DNA of 64,000 nt from Taenia hydatigena (taxonomy: Eukaryota; Platyhelminthes; Cestoda; Cyclophyllidea; Taeniidae), in assembly GCA_036345935.2 (NCBI GenBank), contig JADWOT020000007.1, positions 9,970,100 through 10,034,099 of the forward strand, in the 5' to 3' direction. Shown here piece after piece: positions 48,601 through 60,000 of the stretch. A model generated the notes under the pieces. The model searched no databases. It saw only the letters and a list, made by a program, of their open reading frames with translations, and was not told where the DNA came from. The translations under genes and the position numbers were made by a program. Numbering within the stretch: the stretch's first letter is position 1; each line of letters opens with the position of its first letter.

Positions 48601-49560
48601 CAAAAGGCTAGATAAGTAGGCAGGTGGATCAGTGTATGAAAGCAAGGAAGAAAGTAAAAAGGAAATGAAGAATGCTGCACCGCAGCACCTCTTCGCTCTA
48701 ATCTCAATCGTTTCTTTGTCCCTTTCACCAAAACATTCATGTTGCCTTGCTCCTACCGAAGAAGCGCATGGACTACCACCGCCATTTGTAATGCCAAATA
48801 GCAATTCGTTTAAGCATAGAATTAGAAGAGGCACTAAAAGAGCCCCTTCCATGACTTAATAGCAATCTTAAAGGGTGATCAGCCCATTTTTCTTGTTATA
48901 CTGCACTTACTATTCATGTCTTAAATATGCTCTAAAGCTTCAAATAAGCAGCAGCATCAGAAGATCTGCTGATGCAAGGCAACTTGCGCAATGTTCATCT
49001 CCCACCGCAGAAGTACTGTGACACGGTACGCAAGTCTAGGCTTGATCAGATCCGACCAATTTGGGCCGGTCAGAATAGACAAGGTTAGCAACATAGGCTA
49101 GATTGAGACGAGCTGGAATAGGGCGCCTTATTAGTTACCATTTAGGCCAGCCCCAACATGCAATGCAAATTGAGGTCTTCTCTGCCTTTCTTGCTTTGAT
49201 ACTAGGGATCAAAGCACGCAGACTAGAAGTAGGCTTGATGGCGTCTTCGAAATAAGTGCAGAGAAATCTTGTCTGCGCCTCCTCTCTCACGTTCCACTCT
49301 ACTGCATCCTCTAGGATTGTCTCTTTTGTCTCCTACTACGCTCCATATGCTCACACGTATTGCGCCTAGCATTACGTCACACTGTTTATGCTCCTCGCAT
49401 GCAAGTCAACCGGAGAGAGACAAATGAGCACTCCTTGCATTTTAGCTCCTCATCTATATTCTTCTACTTTAGAGCCACGAAGACGTCTCACTTCTCTACT
49501 TTTCTTGCTCTCCTCTCACCTTCTCTACCTACCTCACCGCCTTAATCTTTCCACTAGTCT
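48600..49560 (+). repeat. Family E tandem repeat, first copy
   Basis: This is colinear with 50005-51065. Matching landmarks: GCTGCACC near 48676 and 50080; the stretch with AGAAGATCTGCTGAT near 48958, matching AAAAGATCCACTGAT near 50405; the AGGCTAGATT word near 49095 and 50542; ACTAGGGATCAAAG near 49200, matching ATAGGGACCAAGG near 50743; and a pyrimidine-rich tail with CTACTACGCTC (49332 and 50877). The copies are well diverged. Mostly C/T-rich; no intact gene. Confidence 0.7.
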
Positions 49561-50005
49561 CACTCGCGGCTTTAAAATGATTAAATGCTGCACAGATTCA
49601 TAACCTAGATCGGACTAGCACAGGTTAGACTGGATCCAACTCTACCACACTCTACCCGAAACCAAAATCTCGCTTTAGCACTGCTTGGCTAGGATCACCA
49701 TTAATTCCTTATTTCTATCTACCACCTTAGTTTTTCCCTTACGACCTCGTCTCAATTCCGACTGTCACTTCTACTCCTCTTTCATTTATTCTTTCAAAGG
49801 CGAAGTTTAGTGCGTCGCTCCTAATTCTTACTTTGCGATTTGTGGGCTGGTCGAGTTCCTACCTGCCCAACTCACTGACCGGTTCTTTTTTTCTCTGTAG
49901 AGAATCTCTCTGCCCGGCATTCTACAGTAAAAGGTAAAATGATGTACTTCCCTTTCGAAATTACCTGCCTCGTTCCCACCATGCCTTCACGCCTGCCTGT
50001 CTGTT
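49560..50005. other. Linker between the two family E copies
   Basis: No gene recognised. 49600-49680 has short GATCGGACTAG/GACTGGATCC phrases similar to those at 49055 and 50500, so it may hold a further fragment of the same repeat. Confidence 0.4.
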
Positions 50006-51065
50006 TGCCCAAGTAGGTGTGTGAGTAGGCAAGTAAATCAGCTCATAATGGATGGGAGCGAGAAAAATAAAAAGGCTCGCTGCACCACATCACTGTGCAT
50101 GCATATCTTTTGATGTTCATATCCAATCCTTATCACTACTTCATTCCATTTCCACGGTTATTAATCCCTTTGTCTTTAACTCAATCATTCCTTTGTCTCT
50201 TTCATTCGAACATCCATATCACCTTACTTCCACTAAAGAAATGCACGATCCAAAGCTTCCTCCAAGCACAAGCTTAAGAATGCGCACCAGAAGCACCCCT
50301 TCCACTCTCTCTATCAATTCATGCCCTCTACTAAGTTTCCTGTGATCCGCTTACTTTCTTTGTCTGTTACATACGCTTACATCCACTTAATAAGCGGCAG
50401 TGCCAAAAGATCCACTGATATGCAACGAATTGCTCAATATCCATGTCCAACTTTGGAAGCACTGCAGCACGGTTTGCATAAAATGGGTTTGACTAGACCT
50501 GAGTAGATTGGACTAAATCAAACGGACACGATTGGCTATTTAGGCTAGATTATGATAGCTGAGAATGAAATAGGAGAGAAAATAGTAGATAGGGCTATCT
50601 GATCTATCGTGCATGTCTCGTCTTCAGAGGTGTCTTACACGTCACCATTCAAGTCAACCTCAACACTAATTTGGTCCACTCATTCTACTCGATCCATCTC
50701 CATGCCATATGATTCGAGGCTGTCTCATTCTTTCTCGTAGATAATAGGGACCAAGGTGCACACATAGGAAGCAGGTCTAATGACGTTTTCGAAGTGGGTG
50801 GAGAGAAGCCCTCTTGACTCCTCCTCCTTCTTCCTCATGCTCCACTACAAGTCGCCTTTAATGAGTGTCTTCTTTTCTACTACGCTCAATGGCCAATGCA
50901 ATGTGCCCTGCATTATGTCCCACCGTGCGTGCTCCCTGCATTCAACTTTACCAAAGAATGAGGAGTGAGTACTCCCTGCGTTGCATTTCCTTGCCTTTGT
51001 TTTCCATTTTAATGACACGAGAATGTCTTGTTCATGTAGATCCCTCACGCTTCTCCCACCTTCCC
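50005..51065 (+). repeat. Family E tandem repeat, second copy
   Basis: Direct-orientation partner of 48600-49560, starting about 1.4 kb downstream. The frame 50052-50345 (97 codons, Ser/Leu/His-rich) lies in its pyrimidine-rich part and has no counterpart open frame of the same sequence in the first copy, so it is probably not a gene. Confidence 0.7.
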
Positions 51066-51352
51066 CTACTTCAAACCCAGCATTACTTCTCCCCTGTCTT
51101 CGTCGGAGCTGCGCTGCTTTCTGCTGTGATTGATTGCATCCACGAACAATCGGATTGAAAATGCAAATATGTCTACGCAGATCACCACGGCCACTTCAAC
51201 ACAAATTGGCCGACTTTTGATTAGCGAGCAGCGTGTGTTCCAGATACAACTCCAAATGTGGCGATTAAAGATGTACTGGTTTTGATTTTCTGTCAGGAAG
51301 GAATTATTTGAAAATTCTGTTATGTAGTGCCTAGCACCGTCTTTCTTCAGCC

Positions 51353-51618
51353 TCACCGCATCGTTGTTAGTGACGGCCTTGCTACTGAATTCGGAATTGT
51401 GATGCCCTCACCGCTGAAATAATGCCAAGTAGAAATTGTTTGGTGGGGCCAGCAATTAATTTGACATTCATTAGCGCAGCATTGTTGGCAAGCTAATGCT
51501 GCATAAGGAGGAAGGACATTTAACCATCTGACACTGGTGGGTAACACATGAAGAAAGACACCTGTGTCAATCATAAAAAAAGTTTGGAGTGCATTGGGTG
51601 CTGCATCATGAGTTCTGC
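51353..51618 (-). pseudogene. Possible retroelement aspartic-protease fragment
   Basis: On the minus strand a short open stretch reads FFMIDTG followed by VLP (about 51540-51585). This resembles the active-site region of Ty3/Gypsy-type aspartic proteases, in which a hydrophobic pair precedes DTG and a VLP/VIP motif follows. The usual Ala/Ser after DTG is Val here, and the rest of the domain is not recognisable. No LTRs and no adjoining reverse transcriptase in the correct order were found. If real it is a decayed relic; chance remains possible. Confidence 0.3.
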
Positions 51619-52385
51619 TAACCGTGGTGGTTAGAACCTAAAATGCAACGTGGGCAGAGGAGATCGTCCAGTCGTCGTTTCAAGGCCATAAGTCGATAGT
51701 GGATTCATCCACGTGGCACAGTAAAAGTTACCTAGGATCTGCTCGCCTCCACAAGCTGCAGAATAGGACCATGTAAATTACTTTCACCATTATCAATACT
51801 TTTTGTTGAATTTTTGCTAACCTCTGGAACATCTGCTTCTACGCATCGTCAGAAACACTTAATCTCTGGAGAAGATGAGTAATGGACATTCGCGTGATAA
51901 GTCGCCTAGTGATGGAAGCGATTAATTAGTTGTTTAAGTCGGATTAAGCTTTACATGGATGCGTACGCACAGGATTCATGTAGAAGTGGTACTCTCCATG
52001 CTGTGTCAAGCATAGTACCTGACTTAAGGTGAGAACTGTGCCTGCGAGTGAGGTCGTCTAACGGTGGAGAAACCAATCAGATGCACCCGTTACCTTGCAT
52101 TCAAGCAGATATAACGTAGGGGTAATGTGAGCTGGCTTCACTAACCACTTAAATATGTCTGATGAAAAAGTAGCCAAATGGAGTCTTCAAATTGCTCACT
52201 TCATGTAAAAAGATCGCCACGAGGTCTGCCGCCTCGATGAGGCGGTAGAATAGAAGCACCGAAAAATGATATTTGTTACTCTGCTTAGGGCACCGCCTCA
52301 CAGAGACAAGCAGAATGTTGCGCATGTACCGCCTTAGCAGTTCACAATAAATGGTCCGCGTAGAAGGTGGATGCACTTGTCTTTT

Positions 52386-52607
52386 TCATCCATCTTCACC
52401 AACACGATGATGAACGCTGCACCAACTGGTAGAAGTTAACAAGCAAAACCAAGCACCAAGGATCGCTTCTGTAACGGACGCGCTTTTTGTCCACCCGAAA
52501 ATATTTGTTACCGTTAACTTGAAAGACGCGAGAGAGACAGGGAAGGCAAGAAATTGCAGAGTAGCACTCGTGATCAAAGCAAGATGAAACCGAGTTGAAA
52601 AGAGCAA
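52386..52607 (-). pseudogene. Possible Ty3/Gypsy reverse-transcriptase end fragment, frameshifted
   Basis: On the minus strand QFLAFPVS (about 52533-52556) is followed by SVTE. In another frame VNFY appears at 52429-52440. Ty3/Gypsy reverse transcriptases have FLGxxVS, then SVxE and then FLGxxNFY with this approximate spacing. One frameshift would separate the second and third motifs. The polymerase catalytic motif itself is not visible upstream. This is a weak call for a short, decayed fragment. Confidence 0.35.
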
Positions 52608-55600
52608 GGCTACATACGAAAGATGGTTAAATTTATGTTGCTAAATCAAATAATTTGTTATCGTTCCTCGGAAAAAAATAAGTAATTACAAGTGAGAGCA
52701 AATAGGCGAAAATAAACTGCAGCAATACATCTGTGGTCTCTCCATTCGGACTACCAAAATGAACAAGTAAATGAATGAAGGCTTATTGTCAGACATCAAA
52801 GGCAGTTCTTAGAACCACCTCTGATTCGCTATAAGTGGTGCAAAATATTGCACAAGCGGCAGCAGAGCAAAACACTCAAATGCAGCATCTTCAAGGGGAT
52901 ACAAAGGAAGGAGAGATGGCGCAGGAAAGTGAACAAGGGAGAGGAAGGTTGGTACAACTGTGAAAGCTCAATAGTTATGAGGATTTTTGATACCGTATTT
53001 TGTACTATCGCTAAACTTGTGTACGCAAATTGTTGACATTTATAATTTAATTAGGCGTCAACAGCTGCTGACAAAGTCCAAAGTGTAAAAGGGGACAAAA
53101 GACTTTGCTTTCTACATGCACTATTGAATTGAGGGTAGTAGCATTGGTATGAGAATCGGGTGACCCCACATCTCCTTCAGGGCGAAACCAATAGAACCTC
53201 TCTTATGAAATCCTCTGTCACTCATGCAGAAGTGCACGTCAAGACGGCTCTCCCGAGTTCCAATCGGCCATTCTTTCATTTGCTATCCCATTCATATCCT
53301 CCGATTATGATAGTGGTGGCCTCTTTCCACGACTGAATATTCACTTTCATAAGTGATTTCCGGATGTTTCACACGATGATGGGAATATGGCAGCATTTAT
53401 AGTGAAGTTAGAGTGTAGGTGATTTGTGCCAGTAATCTTGCTCTGTATTTTATCCATTTAGCTTTGCCAGGTCGTATTACAAGTCCTACTTCCTTTTTTT
53501 CCGGCAATCGCAGCTTTGAAAGAAATATTTGATAAGTCTGCGATTTGTCTAACCCCTACTTTTAGCTCAATAACAAGAACCCAAGCTTTTAAACAATTTT
53601 TGTGTTTGGTTAGTCCATTTGCCTAATTTTTTTGCTGTGTGGAAGTGTATTCAACTTTGCAGCCGAGAAGTTGAATTCATGCTTGGTTGAAAGTGGGCTG
53701 AAGCAAACAATCTTCCATATTCTGCCCGTCACGCTGTCTTAAATAGCAGTCGAATTGAAGTAAATACCGGTCGTCCTCATGCTCTAAACCTCCAAGTCAG
53801 CTGGAATCTTTCAAAACAAGAGCCCAATAAGTAAGCTTGCCCCTGCACCTTTTTGTATTTGCTTTCATTTAATGCGCTTATGAAAAGATTTTAATTTTAA
53901 AAACCCGTTCGATTCCACGAATTAAACCTCATTTCAAATGACCACAACATTTTCTGCGGTGCTGCTTCATGGAGTTTTCTAATTGGTTGGTTAGTAAAGG
54001 TTAACCTGCAAGAGTTCGTTCTCCAAAAACGATATACTTCTCAATGATTTCCTAATAATTTGCATTTTCACCATAAAAAGCGCTATTTTAATGCAAAAGA
54101 TGAAATAGCGTTTTGTGCATGATTTCGCTTTTTATGTGTTTACTTAGAATAGGGGTAAATTAATGCAAGAAATCAGTATGAACGTAGTATTCTTTTGCAC
54201 CCAACCATTATGGTTATGAATATGCACAATTTGGGACGTTTTGCGACTAACTAGAGAATGGAATTAGATAACACCTGGGTGGGATGCGTGTCATACATAC
54301 GGAAGGGTATAGGGTTGCTGACCGATCATGAGAGTCAGCTCATCTCGACAATGCAACTGTAGAGACATAATGTGATCCCATTTCCTGTAAGAACAACGAC
54401 AAAGGTCGTCAGCTGTTCAGAACCCATGCGCTGAGTGGGTGAACATTCGCTAGCGTCTTTTGGTGGTCCGGCGAATTCCAGTTTGTTCAAAGTTGGGCTA
54501 TTTTAGTTTGAGCAGTCAATTGCTTCTGCAGCGCGTTTCAACCGACCAACCCTGTGCAAGTGCCTACAAGGGTGCGACGATAATGTGATGTTGGTTGCGA
54601 TTGCCACAACAACGTCAAATGGAAACGTCCGACGAAACCCACCATCCAACTCTTCTTTATGTTTTAGTTTTATTAGACTGACATTAGCTTTTGCATCAAT
54701 CCTGTTCCCGCTTTCTTGGTGACGTTTCAGTACGTATCCGAAGACGATTTGATTCACTAGCTTAATGCTAACGCTTAAGTGCAAATAAACAAGGCTACTG
54801 AGATTAAGTTGGCCATTGCCGATGAGGTCTGTAGCGAAATTCTACTCGAGACCTCTTTTATTTGAGAACAGGAAGCGCTTCTTTCTTTATCAGCCTTTGT
54901 TTGATATCACATCACCATTCGCAAAACTGCGAAAATCTTAAAATTGTGGCATTGTGGATTAACGTTAAACTTTCGCTATAATAATATTAGCAAATTAAAA
55001 ACCTGCTTGTAAAGTCAGTCCAGAAATGAAAGCAGCGGCATAGTGTTTCTCATTTTTATTTTGAGCACAATAAATTCAGCAAATTTGATTTAACAGAGAC
55101 GAGGTGCAGTGGCTCATTCGCAAGTAAACAAGACTCGCACGCCTTGGGTGTGGTCGCTTTGCCCTGAACTCCAAAGTTATGTCACAGACCTCACTTAATC
55201 TTCGCCTTAATGTGCCGTTTGTGTAGTTCAATCGGCAGCGCAGGAGTTTGGTTTCGATGCACCATGCGGTCTTTCCAATTGTTTAATGCCAAATAGATGC
55301 AATGGCTTCGTTTTCATTAGGTTTGCAAAGAGTTGTCTTCTACTGGTTAACTATTACCCATTTACCTTGTTGACACTTGTTAATTAGGCTGACCGTGGAG
55401 CCTCACTCCCCCTCCTTCCCTAATGTAAGAAGTTACTACGAACTGACAGTATGCAAATCACTCAAGTAATGCTACCAAAATAGCGAAATCGAAGGTATTA
55501 GGTCGCCTTCTTCTGTGACATGTCATCGGAATTCATCATTCCGTTCAATAAGCGTCAGTGATATCGATATGGATTCTCCTTAAGGTTGGCAACCGAAGCC
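52607..55600. other. No recognisable gene
   Basis: The minus-strand frame 54503-54784 (93 codons) and the plus-strand frame 52848-53036 are unassigned. 55205-55275 contains a D-arm-like TAGTTCAATCGGCAGCGC and a T-arm-like GGTTTCGAT, but with no room for an anticodon arm, so it is not called a tRNA. Confidence 0.5.
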
Positions 55601-58600
55601 TAGCACTATCTACACCTTCAATGTCTTTTATACGAGGTTTCCTTGCCGCCTCATCGAGGCAATCACCACTTAATTCTCGTAACTTCTCCATGCCTAAAAC
55701 TTTCTCTACCTTTTCCTTCTTTATCTTTTAACTGTTTTCAATTCCACTCGTTCTTACCATTTACATCTCGGCAAACACATTCACAGGGGAGCCGTCTATT
55801 TTATAGTTTGTGCCACTTCTTCTGAACTCGCCACATACCACATTTTGCAATCGTAGCGCCCACAATGAACGACCTCTGATCGCAAAAAATCCACATTAAA
55901 TGCTTTTATAGAGCCTTTGTTTTCTGCATGGTCACCAGATTTAACTGCATTGTAGCAATTTGTTCTGAGCAACGTACATGTTATTGGCACTACAAATGCA
56001 TGTACGACGTAGGCGAGTGAGCACACGTTTCATCAAAGGAGGCGTGATAGTTGGGATGAATAGTTCACTAGTGCTTGTTGTCTGCTGTATGTGCGCATGT
56101 GATCTGATGCTGGCCATCTAGCGGTGCACAATATGTGTTCCTTCCTCCTCTTTCCTTCAATTATTATCCATCAGTAAAAGCTTTTGATGCGCTTAAGTCT
56201 TCACTCCTTTGCCTACCTGCATATTATGCAACACACGCGGCGGTCATGGGAAGGCAAGTGAGCAGTAGCAATGCTTGATTGAATAGGCGAGTGGTATCAG
56301 AGTTCAGTGGAGGCACGTACGGCATCGACGCTGCTGTTAGTCTCAGCATTGACGACAACGATGGTGAGGACTGTTGCGGTAAAATGTCCGTAATGCTTAT
56401 GTTCTTTTAATGTATCTTGTAGGTGAGAGGACGATTTGAAACTGATAGTGGAAGTACGTGGTCTCCCTCCTGAGTTTGAGACACTGCCATCGTAAATATT
56501 GTGGCTTTGCTACCTCATGGCCTTCCGGTGCTTATATTGAAGATGCCTAGAAACACCCGAAATTCTTAAATCAGTGGTAATAAAGGGAAAGAGTGGTCTA
56601 CAGTAAAAGCAAACAGATGGGAGTGAATGTAAGCGTAGCAGTAATTGTGGTAATGGCATATATTAACCAGATCCAAATTATAAGCGTCATTTAACGCTAT
56701 TATTGTATAACAGGGAGTAACATGGAGACATTCCGTTAGACATACTAGTTGTGAGCGCATTTAACACTCCTCCTGCAGCTGCTACATTGAGCCCTGCCCT
56801 TGGATTCATTGTCACGATGGTCCCAGCTTAATAGTAGGCTATAATCCAATTCCCTGCACGCTGAGTTATTCACTCATTTACAGTGATAGCTTTGGTATCC
56901 AGTGTAGCTGTTTTACATGCCACGAAAATTCATCTTGCCTTGCATCCCAGAGTTTTTAAATGTGTTTGTAGACGCCATCCCAACACTTGCAGCCAATAGC
57001 TGGTTGAGGTTGATTTCGGTGTGCTCTTTTACCAGCATTCGGAGAAGGAAATTTAGGTACTCACGCAGATTATTGGAGTGACCAGGCTGTGAATGTCCAT
57101 AAAAGTGCACATCATCGTCGTTAAACCTCATCTTTACAATGAAGTTGTGGGCAAATGTCACTTAATCAGCGGTTTCAAACATCCGAAATAGCCAGCATTT
57201 TCGTCATACTAGCCATCTGTGGACTACAAGTGTCAAGGTGGAGGCTGCAAATACACACATTACCAGTCACCATGCCATCGTATCGAAACCTCTGTTTTGC
57301 ATAGGGAGAGAGTTAGGGAGTGTGGAGCAGTGGGATCCTTGGTTCGTAGACCTGCTACAGCGGAATCTGCGGCTACCACAGTGGATGTCAGGATGGAGTG
57401 CGAATGCATCAGTGGATTGTTCCAGAGTTAGGGTCGCATCAGCCTTGGCAACTGCTAGAAATGAGAGATCGGTATACAACTAAGCCGACTGGCGGTTCCG
57501 TCAACATGGCACAAGTCGGTCGCACACGTCTTCCATTATTTCCTTGTCAATGATGCGTGTTTCCTCATTGCATTTGCACTCACATTTTCCCGCTTTCTTC
57601 TCTTCCGTTTACAACGCTTCCGGTTTTTCTTATCAACATCGAATATTTACAGTTAAAACCAGTTCACATTTCTGCACTCCTCTGATTTCCTCTCCATGCA
57701 AATGGTGCTGCACAGAACACGAGGACGTTCTTGCTATTCAAAGCCCACAAGCGGTCCCATGTCTGTTTGCATCCGAAGGCGTCCCGATTCCCAATGCTTT
57801 CGGCTGCACAAAATAGAGCACCACATGCACCTACAAGCTTCGTGGCATGTTGGCTGACCTGCTGATTCCCCAAACGGTCCAGAATGTTACGGCGAGTGGG
57901 TTTGTTCACTTACGCTCGAATGGTGATCTGCAGACCCATAATATAAGTCGAATTCTCAAGAGCCAATGAAGAGGACCAGAACAGAAATTCAAATCTGATT
58001 ATTGTTGGATGATGAGAATTGAAGCAATGCGCACGCAAATTTGTAAAATCAAAAAATCGCAAAAAAGTTGGTAAATTTGATATGCAGCTTAAAGAAGAAA
58101 TCTCTGAAGAAACGATATTTTTATGGTTGAAGGCACCACTTTTTAGTATCATTTACTTGCTTAAACTGCTGTCAAGGTGTAAAGGGTGATCAAACGCTAA
58201 GGGTCTTGTAGACTATCGAAGGAAGTTGGAGAGCTTCCAGCCCGATTTAATGAAGGAAATAATGAACGGGGATTGGTGCCAGGAAAGATTGGGTTGCAAA
58301 GCATTAGAAAAGCATTTATGATGGCAGTGCATGTCCAATGTTATTGGGTTGTGATATCATTCACATCAGACAGTGATACATTCAAAAAATACGGTCTAGT
58401 CAAAATTAAAGTCCGACAAATCATCGTCATCGCCCTCGTAAGATGCTCGTGTTAATGCAATTCACTCATTCTCCTCTTTCTTCTCAAGATCACTGTCACT
58501 TTCTTATGACCACTCCTCTTCTCCTTTTGACTCTTCGAGCCAGAAAGCCAGTTGGTTTCGTGGATAGAAAGTCTAGTAAGTGCATGACGTCTATTCATTG

Positions 58601-60000
58601 CCGTTTTACTCAAGTCAAAATGAGATGAGCAAATTAAAGTTACTTGTAGTGTGCGGTTATTTTTCCATCAGCTTTGATTGGAACGAAAGTAAGTTAGTGG
58701 TTTGGTGCTGCAACTACGCTCTGCAATCATAGCGGACTCATCTGACTTGTTAAAACAACTATCAGCCCTGACTTGACAGCCATTAATGAAGTAACAAGTA
58801 AGCCAGGAAGCCAGGAAGTAATCAGGCAGTCATTCTATCAATTTCGTAACATGAATTTGCCATTTAAGCTGTGGAAATACTACTAAACATTCTGCGCATG
58901 TTGACGATAGATAACTCGCGAAGTCTTGATTGGACTCCAGATTAGGTAGTTATTGGGCCCTATTTGCCTTCAATTTTTCTATAGCCAGAGGAGGCGACTT
59001 ATATAATTCAAAGTGCCAAGCATTTTAATACGTCTTATGCGGCAAGAATATCGCCGAGACGGTTTTGAAGCCTTATGAATTCATGGCTTAATGTGATTAT
59101 GCTACCATCAATTGATTTGGCTTAGAGAGGTCTCTTCACCACATTGACTCTCTGGTAACCTCCTAAATAGAGCTATTATTGAAGAAGACACAACATATGA
59201 CAAATGCATTGTCTAAACACTGGTATTGACAGCTGGAATCTTTTATTTTGAAAAAGAAAGTTTGAAGCTTGCTATCAGCAGGCAGATAGCAATGCGTTTT
59301 GATCACAAAGAGTAGCGCCTAGAAAATGATCACTTCCAAGATTAGCGGTTAAGCCCAGCGAAATCAAAAAAGGCTAACTTGTTGGCGGAATTTTACTACA
59401 CAGGCAACGCGTTAAACTCCAATGTTTAAAAATAAAGTTGCATGTTAGCTAATCTCAAAAGTGACGAGAAATAACGCAGCACGTAGGATCAGTAAACAAA
59501 ATAAGCACACAGCAGCCAAACCTTTAATCGGCCATCAGTACCTCAGTTGTTTCTGATGAGCATAACTAGACTGTTAACCTTGAGAGCGCAGCGAAAAACC
59601 GGTTCGATATTGCCACGATTGTGAACTTGAGTGACGACCGTGTTGGCATCCATGTTTACAACGTCACCTACGGCCATTTCAGTAATCAAATCACATCGCA
59701 GACGTTTTTCTATAGAGGCAGGCGTCACAGCCATGTGCTAGTAGCGCAGTTCGCTATGAGCCACTTGCGACGTAAGTCAAAATGTGCATTCCTTTGACCC
59801 GTATGCCATTTAAAATTTGTTCTCCATGTCTGAAATACAGCAGTGATGGATTAATGCAATAATCCCATTCCAATGTTAGGTATTTTTGTTAATTAGTCTA
59901 AGTTGCTAGCAAATTCGCTGGTACTTATGCTTGCAGCAACGTAAGCATGAATTCAGAGCTTTCGTTTTCCAAAATTCGTTTATAACTGTCCATAAAAACG
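55600..60000. other. No recognisable gene
   Basis: Several 60-90 codon frames occur on both strands (56913-57161, 57219-57483, 57544-57909, 59543-59734). None shows a domain I recognise, and opposed frames overlap at 57.2-57.9 kb. GCCTCATCGAGGC at about 55648-55660 is a short perfect hairpin also present at about 52231-52243. A short AAGCCAGG/AAGCCAGG duplication lies at about 58800-58818. Confidence 0.5.

Noticed and set aside
55205..55275. Another tRNA gene
   Set aside because: D-arm-like and T-arm-like words are present but too close together, leaving no anticodon arm.
59565..59600. Hammerhead ribozyme core (CTGATGA followed by CGAAA)
   Set aside because: The 30 or so bases between the two core motifs do not form a convincing stem II, and flanking stems I and III were not found. 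Other CTGATGA occurrences (2339, 8497, 16908) lack a paired GAAA.
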